The notes under the pieces are model-generated. The model did no database searches. It worked only from the letters and a program-made list of their open reading frames with translations, and had not been told where the DNA came from. From the NCBI RefSeq assembly GCF_038096175.1, contig NZ_CP151099.1, positions 3,686,001 through 3,750,000 of the forward strand: 64,000 bases of DNA, read 5' to 3'. The stretch is from Nostoc sp. UHCC 0302. GTDB taxonomy: Bacteria; Cyanobacteriota; Cyanobacteriia; Cyanobacteriales; Nostocaceae. Shown one piece after another: positions 53,612 through 63,830 of the stretch; position 1 is the stretch's first letter; each line of letters opens with the position of its first letter. A program made the position numbers and the translations under genes.

Positions 53612-54685
53612 TTATTTTTTAAGAAAAATAGGTTTACCGTTCTCCTGAAGTGATTGTGTTAAAGCAGCGAGAATTTCGACTAACTCTGTGCCTACCCAAC
53701 CAGAGGAAACTGCCACGGGAGTATGAGTGAGGATAGAAGTGACAAAGCGATCGCAAACTCGCTGCAATGGTTCGCCTGTTTCTAGTTCCAGCGTCACTTG
53801 CTTTTGATTCACAGGTATAAATTGATTTCCTTTTTGTTCAAACTCACCATATAACAACGTTAAAGGCGAGGAAGGTGACATTTCATCAAATATTAAGCTG
53901 CCTTGACTGCCGACTATTCCCAGCCGCCGCTGTTTATCTGCATTCAACCAACACAAGTGAATATATGCTTGAAAGCCATCTGGATAGGTGAGTGTTACCC
54001 ATATTAGATCAGCTAGTCCCTTCTTAAGAGGAGGGGAAATTTCTTCTAATTCTCCCTCTTCCACCCTCTTTCCCACTCCCAGTTGTAGCCAGACCGTACC
54101 TGTTGCTTGTACTTTTACGGGTAGCTGACCCAACCAATTGTTAAAAATGGCGATATCGTGAATAGCTAAGTCCCATAGTGCATCAACATCTTGCCTAACT
54201 GGCCCTAGATGGCTGCGTGTGGCGTAGCCATAGCGTAAGTCTCCTAATTTACCCGCTTTAACTACAGCTTGCCCTCGCTCAACTGCTGGGTGAAATAAAT
54301 AAGTGTGGTCAACCATGAGTATCAAGCGCTGTTGTTCTGCCAACTGGCAAAGTTCACGGCATTCTACTGGGTTGAGGGTTAAGGGTTTCTCTGCCAAAAC
54401 ATGGTATCCCTGCTGGAGGGAATCTTTAATTAAGGCATAGTGGGTACTGGCTGGAGTAGCTATTATTACGCTACTCAAGCCTAGAACTTGCTTCAAATCT
54501 TGCCATTGAGTTGTTAATACTACATTCTCTTCTAAATGAAACTGCTGTTTTACTGCTGCTAATCTTTCTGGATGAGGGTCTACTACAGCAACTACACTTA
54601 CTTGAGGATGTGATAGAAAATTCCTTAGCAGATGCGTTCCCCAACGCCCAACTCCGATGACAGCGATTTTAATTTGGTTAGCCAT
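53612..54685 (-). CDS. Gfo/Idh/MocA-family oxidoreductase
   Basis: This 357-residue NAD(P)-dependent sugar or inositol dehydrogenase-type protein has an N-terminal Rossmann fold (IAVIGVGRWGTHLLRNFL), the typical EKPLTLNPVECREL segment at about 94-107 and VDHTYLFHPAVERG. A C-terminal alpha/beta domain follows, with HDIAIFNNWLG at about 172-182 carrying the conserved Asp-His. It may oxidise or epimerise a sugar nucleotide; the substrate is not readable from sequence. The start is directly preceded by GTCATTT heptamers, with no ribosome-binding site. Confidence 0.85.
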   Translation of the reverse strand: MANQIKIAVIGVGRWGTHLLRNFLSHPQVSVVAVVDPHPERLAAVKQQFHLEENVVLTTQWQDLKQVLGLSSVIIATPASTHYALIKDSLQQGYHVLAEKPLTLNPVECRELCQLAEQQRLILMVDHTYLFHPAVERGQAVVKAGKLGDLRYGYATRSHLGPVRQDVDALWDLAIHDIAIFNNWLGQLPVKVQATGTVWLQLGVGKRVEEGELEEISPPLKKGLADLIWVTLTYPDGFQAYIHLCWLNADKQRRLGIVGSQGSLIFDEMSPSSPLTLLYGEFEQKGNQFIPVNQKQVTLELETGEPLQRVCDRFVTSILTHTPVAVSSGWVGTELVEILAALTQSLQENGKPIFLKK

Positions 54686-54713
54686 TTGTCATTTGTCATT
54701 TGTCATTTGTCAT
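54683..54713. repeat. Heptamer STRR (GTCATTT) at a start codon
   Basis: Four GTCATTT units lie directly upstream of the ATG of the oxidoreductase gene. The same heptamer forms the array upstream of panE at 15876. Confidence 0.9.
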
Positions 54714-54993
54714 CTTTTAGAAAGTTCTGTTTGGAGGAAACCTCCGCTCAACGCCAGTTCTCTCAAGTTGGCGGAGCCGCCCACGAGGCTGGCTCGACTT
54801 TGCGCTTTGTCATTTGTCAAAGGACTAGTGATACGAAATTCGGTTGTAGCTCCTTGATTCTCAAGTCTGCCTTGGTAGACTTATTTTGTATAGCCGCGGC
54901 TTACACACAGGAGCAAGAGGTTTTATAAAAGTGGATTTCGTATGACTGATGACTAATGACAAGTGACAATCAACTGAATTATCAGCTCAACAG
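54714..54993. other. Repeat-rich gap with MITE-like element
   Basis: There is no gene. Positions 54725-54815 are interspersed repeats (GAAACCTCCGCTCAACGCCA). Positions 54829-54945 look like a small inverted-repeat element: ATACGAAATT (54831) matches the reverse complement of GATTTCGTAT (54934-54943). Confidence 0.55.
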
Positions 54994-55725
54994 CTATTCT
55001 TTGAGTTCAGTATTATTGCTTTTAGGTATTGCTAAAAAAGCTACCTTGGCCGCTGCTTGTTCAGCAGCTTTAATAGAGCGTCCCTTACCTTGCCCTAGCT
55101 TGTTTTCATGCAACCAAACTTCCGCAACGAAACGTTCTTGATTGCGATGTGGTTGACTAACTTCCACAACCCGATACTCTGGTAAAACTTTAAATTGTGC
55201 CTGAGTCCATTCTTGTAGAGCCGCTTTGTAGTTAAGTCTGGCTGGATCAAGGCGGATTTCTGTCGCTAGTGTTAAGAAGTGGGGATCTAACCAAGGGCGG
55301 ATTAGTTCCAAATTGTGAGTACTTAGGTAAAGCGCACCCAAAACCGCTTCAAAAGCATCTGCCAGCCTTGACTCTTGACCGATTTTATCAGCAGTGGCAC
55401 TGCCAGCAACAAGTAAGTATAATTCCAAACCGTATTCTCTAGCAAGTTGGGCAAGAACGCGATCGCTTACCAACACCGAACGAATCGCCGCAAAATCCCC
55501 TACTGGGCATTCACGATAGTTTTCCCATAACACAATCGCTGCCACCAGACGCACTACAGCATCACCAACAAACTCCAGCTGTTCATAATTTGCCGACTCA
55601 GAAACAGTCGGATGAGTCAGCGCCAAGTCCAACAGTTGCCACTTTATCGGTGTCTCTGGTGGCATACCTAATTTTTGTACTAAACTTTCGAGTTGCCGTT
55701 GACGGCGTGGATAAGCGAGGGACAT
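54994..55725 (-). CDS. rnc: Ribonuclease III
   Basis: The enzyme cleaves double-stranded RNA, including rRNA precursors and some mRNAs. The 243-residue protein has an N-terminal catalytic domain with LEFVGDAVVRLVAAIVLWE, the variant signature carrying the catalytic Glu and Asp, and DAFEAVLGALYLSTHNLEL, the second metal-binding Glu. A C-terminal dsRNA-binding domain starts near residue 165 (NYKAALQEWTQAQF ... AAEQAAAKVAFLAI). The architecture is complete. It is co-oriented with rnpB, 142 bp away, an RNA-processing pair. Confidence 0.93.
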   Translation of the reverse strand: MSLAYPRRQRQLESLVQKLGMPPETPIKWQLLDLALTHPTVSESANYEQLEFVGDAVVRLVAAIVLWENYRECPVGDFAAIRSVLVSDRVLAQLAREYGLELYLLVAGSATADKIGQESRLADAFEAVLGALYLSTHNLELIRPWLDPHFLTLATEIRLDPARLNYKAALQEWTQAQFKVLPEYRVVEVSQPHRNQERFVAEVWLHENKLGQGKGRSIKAAEQAAAKVAFLAIPKSNNTELKE

Positions 55726-55867
55726 TACATCAAGGTGAGAGGGGACAGGGGCAAGGAAGGGGCGAAATTAATAACTCCTAACTTCTGTACAGACACAATT
55801 AATCCTGTCTCTACTCATAACTTCTAACTTTTAACTTCTGACTCTTAACTCAGTACTGAAAGAGGGG

Positions 55868-56303
55868 AAAGAGCAGGACATAAGCCGGGTTTTGTTCTCT
55901 TGCGAGGGCAGTTATCTATCTGGGACGCCTGTTACCAGACGCCTCTAGCGGCTCTTTTATAGCGGAACTGGTAAAAGACCAACCGTAGTTCCTTTGGCCT
56001 TGCTCCCAACCGGGGTTTACCGAGCCACGACCTCTCGGTCGTGCTGGTGCGCTCTTACCGCACCTTTGCACCCTTACCGGGGATTGGGTATTGGGGATTG
56101 GGTATTAGGGATTAGGAAGATTTTTTCCCAGTCCCTAGTCCCTAGCCCCCAATCCCTATTCCCGGCGGTATCTTTCTGTGGCACTATCCTCACGATCACT
56201 CGCACTGGACGTTATCCAGCAAGTCTGGTCTTTCGGGAGCCCGGACTTTCCTCAAACCAGCCAGTATGACTGATCTGTAACCGCCTGCGCCTACTCTCTC
56301 CCT
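55868..56303 (-). ncRNA. rnpB: RNase P RNA with STRR-expanded helix
   Basis: The catalytic RNA of RNase P, read on the minus strand, starts at about 56303 with AGGGAGAGAGTAGGCG. It contains the universal GAGGAAAGTCCGGGCTCC (56232-56249) and GAGTGATCGTGAGGATAGTGCC region, and ends near 55868 with AACAAAACCCGGCTTATGTC. Positions 56083-56163 hold inverted heptamer repeats inside the RNA, extending a peripheral helix, probably P12. This is known for heterocyst-forming cyanobacteria from published work on the RNase P RNA. The 5' and 3' ends are approximate. Confidence 0.93.
56083..56163. repeat. STRR inside rnpB
   Basis: GGGATTG/GGGTATT-type heptamers and their inverted CCCAATC/CCCTAGT counterparts meet at a short loop, forming a long hairpin in the RNA. 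It is the heptamer family seen elsewhere in the window. Confidence 0.85.
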
Positions 56304-56346
56304 AAAACCAGTGTAATCTTGGATGGCATTGTGCGTCCGCTTGAGA

Positions 56347-57045
56347 TTATTTCTTTTTATTCCAAGGTAGAGCGTATGTCCAAGGTAATTTTCTAACCGT
56401 GAAAGGACAATTGATGATGCATATAGGAGGGAAGTTGACACCAGGAGCTAGACCTGCACGCACTTCAGAGAGCCTTAACACTAGTTGGAGCGAAAATTCC
56501 AACTCTTTTCTTCCATTAATAAAGTCGTTGTATAACTTTTTTTGTGGGCCACCACCAGATTTTAGCCCAGTGATATTAACTATGGGTTTCTTGGCTGAGT
56601 AAGTTCCTGCTACTTGATCACGCTCAAAAACGTCTTCTGCTGTGACTGCTTCTGTAAGTGTTTTCTTCGGGACAATTAGGCTAGGACTTTGCGGTACAGC
56701 TAAGTCGCGAGTCAAGTCTGGCGATTTGCGAATTACTCGACGTGATTTGCTATCAACTAAAGAGGTATTGTCCCAGTCAACATATACGGCAATATTATCT
56801 GATTTATTCTCAATGCTAATTGATAAATCTTTAAGTTCATCCAGTGAGTATGATGATTTTAGTTTAAAAGAGACCCCGATTTTATCTTCGAGTTCTTGTT
56901 CTTTCAATTGGTCATCAACTATTCCTTTTTGAAACTCAAATTTTATTTGATCATCGATAGATTCAATCATCCGATTGAATACATAAAAAACACCGATAAT
57001 ATATAGTGTCAAAACAATTAAGTTTTGGTCGCCATTATTTCTCAT
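56347..57045 (-). CDS. Hypothetical protein with N-terminal membrane segment
   Basis: This 232-residue protein has one membrane segment at residues 6-24 (QNLIVLTLYIIGVFYVFN) followed by a soluble part with mixed strands and helices (LKDLSISIENKSDNIAVYVD, AGTYSAKKPIVNITGLKSGG). The pattern of short beta strands separated by charged loops resembles small Ig-like or transport-associated domains, but I cannot name a family. A short Cys-Ile-Ile-Asn-Cys motif occurs near the C-terminus. It lies 61 bp upstream of corA and is co-oriented with it and with rnpB. Confidence 0.65.
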   Translation of the reverse strand: MRNNGDQNLIVLTLYIIGVFYVFNRMIESIDDQIKFEFQKGIVDDQLKEQELEDKIGVSFKLKSSYSLDELKDLSISIENKSDNIAVYVDWDNTSLVDSKSRRVIRKSPDLTRDLAVPQSPSLIVPKKTLTEAVTAEDVFERDQVAGTYSAKKPIVNITGLKSGGGPQKKLYNDFINGRKELEFSLQLVLRLSEVRAGLAPGVNFPPICIINCPFTVRKLPWTYALPWNKKK

Positions 57046-57105
57046 ACAACAATATCTACACCTTTTACTAATTTTGTATATTGATTAGTTGAGTATTTTT
57101 TATTT

Positions 57106-58248
57106 TTAATTACGCTTAGTCGGTACAAAATTTTGTAGCCAGCCTTTTCGCCAAAAAAAGAATAGCAAACCAAATGCGATCGCTGCCATCACCGCAATAC
57201 AAACTGGGTAGCCCCAATACCAATTCAATTCAGGCATATTATATGGTGATTTTTCCGTATTGAAGTTCATCCCGTATATTCCAGCAACAAAAGTTAGTGG
57301 AATAAAGATTGCCGAAACCACAGTTAGCAGCTTCATAATTTCATTCATTTTGTTACTCACGGCGGAAAGATACACATCCATCAATCCAGAAGCCAGTTCC
57401 CGGTAAGTTTCCACCATATCCATCACTTGTACTGTATGGTCGTAACAGTCTCGCAAGTAAATTCGTACTTCTTCGCCAATCAAGTCACTGCCATCTCGAA
57501 TTAAGGCATTAATTGCATCCCTTTGCGGCCAAATAGCACGACGTAGTTGCAGTAATTCTCGTCTAATTTGATAAATATGTTGTAATGTTTGCTGGGTTGG
57601 TTTGACTATTACTTCTTCTTCCAACTCTTCAATTCGTTCCCCATAAAGCTCCAGTACTGGGAAAAAACCATCAATAATTGCATCTAACAGAGCGTAAGTT
57701 AAATAGTCAGTTCCCTGTTTGCGGATGATCCCTTTGCTTTTATCAATTCGCGCTCTAACTCCTTCAAAACAATCATGTTCTGGCTCCTCTTGAACTGTAA
57801 GCAAATAATGTTTTGCCAAGATAAAACTTACTTGCTCACTATAAAAACCACATATTTTTTCCTTTGGTACTACCATACGAGAAATTATCAGTAATTGGTC
57901 TTCATAATCTTCTATTTTTGGCCGCTCTGGGACATTGACCACATCTTCTAAAACCAGAGGATGTAAATCAAAAACCTGACCCACCCTTTGTAACAAGTCT
58001 TGATTTCCTAAACCTTGTACATCCACCCAAGTAACAGATTCTGTATCAAGATATGGAATACACTCCTCTGGAGTTGCTATTTGTTGGCGGGTCAAGTTAG
58101 TTTGGTCATAGTCCATCAAAAAAATTACTGGTGGTGGAGCATCTGCATTAACGAAGATAGTTCCTGGGATAGTCCCTGGTTGATGATAGAATTCCTTTCT
58201 GTATAGCTTATTTACTAGTTTGGGAAAGCGGCGAAGTTTGCTGACCAT
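57106..58248 (-). CDS. corA: CorA-family magnesium/cobalt transporter
   Basis: CorA is a pentameric divalent-cation channel of the inner membrane. The 380-residue protein has a large cytoplasmic N-terminal domain and two C-terminal transmembrane helices near residues 315-335 and 350-372. The diagnostic GMNF motif is in FVAGIYGMNF just after the first helix. The helical willow-like stalk of about residues 160-300 is visible. It is the only gene for a metal transporter of this type in the window. A membrane-anchored hypothetical gene lies just downstream. Confidence 0.92.
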   Translation of the reverse strand: MVSKLRRFPKLVNKLYRKEFYHQPGTIPGTIFVNADAPPPVIFLMDYDQTNLTRQQIATPEECIPYLDTESVTWVDVQGLGNQDLLQRVGQVFDLHPLVLEDVVNVPERPKIEDYEDQLLIISRMVVPKEKICGFYSEQVSFILAKHYLLTVQEEPEHDCFEGVRARIDKSKGIIRKQGTDYLTYALLDAIIDGFFPVLELYGERIEELEEEVIVKPTQQTLQHIYQIRRELLQLRRAIWPQRDAINALIRDGSDLIGEEVRIYLRDCYDHTVQVMDMVETYRELASGLMDVYLSAVSNKMNEIMKLLTVVSAIFIPLTFVAGIYGMNFNTEKSPYNMPELNWYWGYPVCIAVMAAIAFGLLFFFWRKGWLQNFVPTKRN

Positions 58249-58911
58249 GCACTTTTACCTAATAGTTCTTAGTTACTCTATACTTATGAGTCTTGACGAA
58301 AGCTAAACAGTTAGATTGATTTCAGGTGAGATCAGTAATTTTGCCAAATAGAATACAGAAATAGTGATTATATATTGCTTAATGGGTAATTTATAAATTA
58401 TGCAATGATTTAATTAGTAATTGGTATTTTACCGATTGTGGTTTGTACCCAATATCTATCACTAATAACTAAATAACTTGATGAATATATTTATTTAAGC
58501 TCATTTATTTCCTAGCAATACAAATAGCACAAGTATCATAACTTACGTATCTATATTACTTCTTGAGACAGAGAAAACTATGGGTAAAGCTCATGAGCAT
58601 TCAAGTTGCATAAAATCAAGATCCAAGCCCTTACTACAAGGAAATTATCCTAGAAAAATAGATGACAGTTAGCTTATAAGGTTATGGAGAGAATAAAAAA
58701 TTAATTCTTCCTCTACACCCTCACACCCATATACACTTTCCTCTATCTTCCAACTCTCACTCAAACCTTGATTCTCTATGTGTATAGATAAATTATAAGT
58801 ATCAAGATTGACGCAATATTCTGCAAGCACCTCTGAATCAGCAATGTATAAAAAACAGTTTGCCTTGGTAAGACAAACTGCTTAAAAAATATTTACATAC
58901 AGGAGTTAAGG
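58249..58911. other. AT-rich intergenic region
   Basis: There are 663 bp without a convincing gene; a 30-codon frame at 58579 is unsupported. The groEL terminator hairpin lies at its right edge, and the left part carries the corA promoter region. Confidence 0.55.
58849..58881 (-). terminator. Terminator of groEL
   Basis: On the minus strand, CAGTTTG (58874-58880) pairs with CAAACTG (58856-58862) and is followed by a T run. It lies about 30 bp after the groEL stop. Confidence 0.8.
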
Positions 58912-60585
<1,674 letters not shown>

Positions 60586-60614
60586 TTATATCTCTAGCGC
60601 TTCCATTAGACAAT

Positions 60615-60641
60615 TTAGCACTCACAGGTCAAGAGTGCTAA
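60615..60641 (-). promoter_or_regulatory. CIRCE operator (HrcA site)
   Basis: The consensus TTAGCACTC-N9-GAGTGCTAA is matched exactly, 32 bp upstream of the groEL start. It is the classical operator of the heat-shock repressor HrcA. Confidence 0.95.
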
Positions 60642-60736
60642 TTTTCCCATCCATTCAGATTACAAATAGAAATAAAAAAATTGATTAATATACAGTTGAT
60701 GCTCATGAATACTGGCTTTAATAGTTGAGTTGGGAG

Positions 60737-61819
60737 ATGAATCTATACAACTCCCTTAAGTCCCTCGGTATTGCCGACCCTAGCGGCACCGGCTGGTTGG
60801 CGGTAGTATTTACGTTTCTCTTAGCTTGGGTTGTAACGTGGCGTTTGATTCCGACAGTACGCAAATTTGCCTTGCGAGTGGGTTGGGCTGACCAACCCAA
60901 TGCACGGCGACTCAACCGAGAACCTCTACCTAATGCAGGAGGGTTAGCTATCTACGCAGGAGTGATTGCCGCGTTGATACTAGCTAGCCTTTTAAGACCA
61001 ATCGAACTCCAAGGCGTATTAGCTCAAGTTCTGACTATTCTTTTGGGTGGTTCGATATTAGTTCTTGTAGGGTTTATCGATGATCAATTCGGTTTACCCC
61101 CCTCTGTTCGCTTGTGGGCGCAGATTCTCACAGCATTGTTACTGGTTGCTAATGGTATCAGCATCAAAGTTACTTTTGGCACTCCCATAGACTCGCTACT
61201 GTCGTTGTCACTGACAGTACTATGGGTAGTAGGAATTACCAACGCTATCAATTTGATGGACGGCATGGATGGTTTAGCTGGAGGCATCAGCTTTATTACC
61301 GCCATGAGTTTGTTAGGAGTTTCAGCGCAGTTTCCCAATCGTGCGGCCGCAACCTTAGTTTTAGCAGCCTTGGCAGGTGGCGCACTAGGTTTTTTGCGAC
61401 ACAACTTCCACCCCTCGCGCATCATTATGGGTGATGCCGGAGCATACTTTTTTGGCTATGTGCTGGCGGCAACTAGTATCTTAGGGAGGCTCCAGCAAAA
61501 TACAGTCTATGCACTCATACCCACGGTTTTATTTCTGCTGTTACCAGTGCTAGATACTACTCAAGTATTTGTGCGACGACTATTAGCAGGAAACAACCCC
61601 CTCAGCACTCCAGGCAAAGACCATTTACATCACCGCTTACTTGCTTGGGGATTCTCCCAGCGTCATGCTGCGTTCACCCTTTGGTCAATTACCTTGGTGT
61701 GCAACTTGCTGGCAATGAGAATACAAGGCATGACTGTGGTAGTCATGCTAACTACTGCCAGTAGCATCATTATGCTTTTAGCCTTTACTGTTTGGCAAAG
61801 AATACGCCAACAACCCTAA
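60737..61819 (+). CDS. WecA/MraY-like glycosyl-1-phosphate transferase
   Basis: This 360-residue membrane protein of the MraY/WecA/GPT family transfers a sugar-1-phosphate from a UDP-sugar to undecaprenyl phosphate. It has about ten membrane segments, GFIDDQFGLPPSVRLW with the Asp-Asp motif at about 114-129, NLMDGMDGLAGGISF, GDAGAYFFGYVLA and the C-terminal KDHLHHRLLAWGF with the His cluster. It fits the WecA/TagO-like GlcNAc-1-P branch that starts polymer synthesis rather than MraY, which is supported by the HHRL motif and lack of MurNAc features. The ATG at 60737 is preferred over the TTG at 60725. It is divergent from groEL. Confidence 0.88.
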   Translation: MNLYNSLKSLGIADPSGTGWLAVVFTFLLAWVVTWRLIPTVRKFALRVGWADQPNARRLNREPLPNAGGLAIYAGVIAALILASLLRPIELQGVLAQVLTILLGGSILVLVGFIDDQFGLPPSVRLWAQILTALLLVANGISIKVTFGTPIDSLLSLSLTVLWVVGITNAINLMDGMDGLAGGISFITAMSLLGVSAQFPNRAAATLVLAALAGGALGFLRHNFHPSRIIMGDAGAYFFGYVLAATSILGRLQQNTVYALIPTVLFLLLPVLDTTQVFVRRLLAGNNPLSTPGKDHLHHRLLAWGFSQRHAAFTLWSITLVCNLLAMRIQGMTVVVMLTTASSIIMLLAFTVWQRIRQQP

Positions 61820-61910
61820 ACAATTCAAAATCACCGTAAAGCCATGCGGGCATGGCTGCGCTTACCGCCTTGGCCTCCGATAAGATAAGTTCAGATCGAC
61901 CAACGAACTT

Positions 61911-62039
61911 ATGAATCTCCTTATGGCTAATATTTTTACAATAGCTTCATTATCTGCTTTGTTATTTGCTGGCACTACTAATTTATTGCTAGTGCAGGCA
62001 GTCACAGCTAAACTAGTACGACTATGCGCGGAAAGTTGA
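61911..62039 (+). pseudogene. Signal-peptide fragment of a lost secreted-protein gene
   Basis: This 42-codon frame (NLLMANIFTIASLSALLFAG, then TTNLLLVQAVTAKL) reads as a signal peptide with a possible AVTA cleavage site, then terminates where the Uma2 remnant begins in another frame. It appears to be the 5' stub of a secreted-protein gene joined to a foreign 3' piece by deletion. Confidence 0.5.
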
Positions 62040-62184
62040 AGAATATGCGTTCTTAGGTATTCCTGAATCTTGGATTGTAGATTATCGGGGATTGGGCGGT
62101 GTGGCATTTATTGGTAAATCCAAACAACCTACATTCACCGTTTATAAATTGGTTGAAGACACCTATACTCAACAACACTACTGA
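62020..62184 (+). pseudogene. C-terminal remnant of an Uma2-family gene
   Basis: The frame DYARKVEEYAFLGIPESWIV, then DYRGLGGVAFIG, then KSKQPTFTVYKLV matches the C-terminal half of Uma2/DUF820 proteins, including the EY-x-x-x-G-I-P-E-x-W-I-V-D block. It has no start and no N-terminal part. An intact family member is at 1200-1868. Confidence 0.82.
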
Positions 62185-62280
62185 CTAAATCAGTCAATTA
62201 ACTCGCCGCTTTTGCCCCGTCTTCAATTTCGTTTAGATGACATTCTGCCTCGTTCAGTGTTAAGGGCAAAAGAAAATTGA

Positions 62281-62829
62281 AAAGAGCCACGTTCTAAATT
62301 AGCTACATCAAGAGGAATGAGTGATGAAACCTGTTCCTCTAGTCTCGGAGAAATGTTAGGTCTTTCAAGTGTGGATAAAGATGAATTATATTTAGCGATG
62401 GATTGGCTATTATAGAAGCAAGGAACAATTGAAAATAATTTAGCAGCATTACATTTAGAAGAAGGAAGTTTGGTTCTATATAATGTTTCAAGCAGCTATT
62501 TTGAGGGTAAAGCTTGCCCAATAGCTAAATACGGTTATAATCGCGATGGGAAAAAAGGGAAATTACAAATAGTATTTGGATTGCTTTGTAACAAAGAAGG
62601 TTGCCCAATATCAATTGAAGTATTTGAAGGAAATACTAGTGACCTAACAACCTTTACACAACAGATAGAGAAAGTTAGAGCTAGATTTAGAATTAAACAA
62701 GTAATTTGGGTTGGAGACAGAGTAATCATTTGTTCAACTCGGATTAAATCATCTTAAAAAAAAGAGCATCAAGTTGACTGGATTAGTGCATTACATTCAA
62801 GCTAAATCCGCTCCTTGGTAGAACAAGAT
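62281..62829 (+). pseudogene. Remnant of an IS1634/IS4-like transposase
   Basis: The frame reads from KEPRSKLATSRGMSDETC to a premature TAG after LAMDWLL, then resumes in frame with GTIENNLAALHLEEGSLVLY, then NVSSSYFEGKA and WVGDRVII. A further frameshift leads to HQVDWISALHSS. This matches IS1634-type DDE transposases, whose usual YDVTSSYFEG and WVGDRGM motifs are recognisable. The first catalytic Asp is changed to Asn. It is cut off at its 3' side by the next element. Confidence 0.75.
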
Positions 62830-62830
62830 T

Positions 62831-63736
62831 AGACCTCTTGCATGAATAGTGTAAGCATGAAAAAATACAGGTCAAAAAACAAAGAGCAATGAGCTACGAA
62901 CAGATAAAAGACCTGTCACCATCAGAATTTAAACGGTTATGTGGAGTGCATATTGCGACATTTGGAAGGATGGTAGAAGTTCTAAAGCCAGAACTGGTGA
63001 GAACTGGCAAGAAAGGCGGTCAGCCAAAATTAAGTGTGGAAGATCATTTATTGATTGCATTAGAATGTTGGCGAGAATATCGTACTTACTTCCATATCTC
63101 AAAAGTTTGGGTATAAATGAATACATTCTATGCCGGATAGTACGGAAGGTGGAAAATATTTTGATTAAGTCAGGAGCATTCCGACTGCCTGTGAAAAAAG
63201 AGCTTTATCAACCAGCATATGAATGGAAAGTATTGGTAATAGATGTGACTGAAACACATGTGGAACGTCCAAAAAAAAACAGCGTCACTACAACAGCGGC
63301 AAGAAAAAACGTCATACTTTGAAAGCGCAATTGGTAGTTGACCAAGCCAGTGGCTTTCATCATCTGTACCGCTTATGGAACTGGTCGCATTCATGACTTT
63401 CGCTTACTGAAAAACACAAAAGTCAGATTTCATACTTCACAGTTGTGTTTAGCCGACAAAGGCTATCAAGGAATTGCTAAACTCCATACTCATAGCTGTA
63501 TTCCCACGCTTATTACCTTCATGCTACTGATTTATCGACTCCTGAACGCCACCACAATCGCAATTTAGCTCAACTGCGTGTTATTGGCGAACACATTAAC
63601 CGCAGATTGAAAATTTTTCGCATTCTTAAAGAACAATATCGTAACCGCAGAAGACGCTTTGCCTTACGTTGCAATTTGATTGCTGGACTTCTCAATTATG
63701 AACTTGCTCTGTTTTCTTGATTCGTGCAAGAGGTCT
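62831..63736 (+). mobile_element. Decayed IS5-like insertion sequence with terminal inverted repeats
   Basis: This 906-bp element has 16-bp inverted ends: AGACCTCTTGCATGAA (62831-62846) on the left and the reverse complement of AGACCTCTTGCACGAA on the right (63721-63736), one mismatch. ATT flanks both sides (62828-62830 and 63737-63739) and could be a 3-bp target duplication. The internal transposase is frameshifted. The family name is by transposase resemblance only. Confidence 0.8.
62889..63720 (+). pseudogene. Frameshifted IS5-like transposase
   Basis: The reading frame begins MSYEQIKDLSPSEFKRLCGV and continues in other frames. Successive intact blocks are SLGINEYILCRIVRKVENIL, EWKVLVIDVTETHVERPKK with a catalytic Asp, QRHYNSGKKKRHTLKAQLVV, a GTGRIHDFRLL block, LADKGYQGIAKLH with the second Asp, and NRRLKIFRILKEQYRNRRRR, ending at 63720. 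At least four frame changes break it. It cannot make an active transposase. Confidence 0.82.
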
Positions 63737-63814
63737 ATTGTTTCTCCTCAACGACGATGCTCCTTTTAGCTTTATTTTGCTATGAACAGCACCAACTGGC
63801 ACAACGTCTTATTA

Positions 63815-63830
63815 TTCATGCAGGAGGTCT
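63815..63830 (+). repeat. Second IS right end
   Basis: TTCATGCAGGAGGTCT differs from the reverse complement of the left IS end at one position, and both right ends are followed by ATTGTTT. The 94-bp stretch 63737-63830 therefore looks like a leftover of a second or nested insertion of the same element. Confidence 0.65.

Noticed and set aside
55994..56441. Short frames over the RNase P RNA as genes
   Set aside because: They are shadows of the structured rnpB gene and its STRR.
58579..58671. 30-codon frame upstream of the groEL terminator
   Set aside because: No ribosome-binding site, no similarity and no reason beyond chance.
61840..61857. Hairpin AGCCATGC/GCATGGCT after the WecA-like gene as a terminator
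   Set aside because: The 2-nt loop and absence of a T run argue against it; it is probably part of an interspersed repeat.
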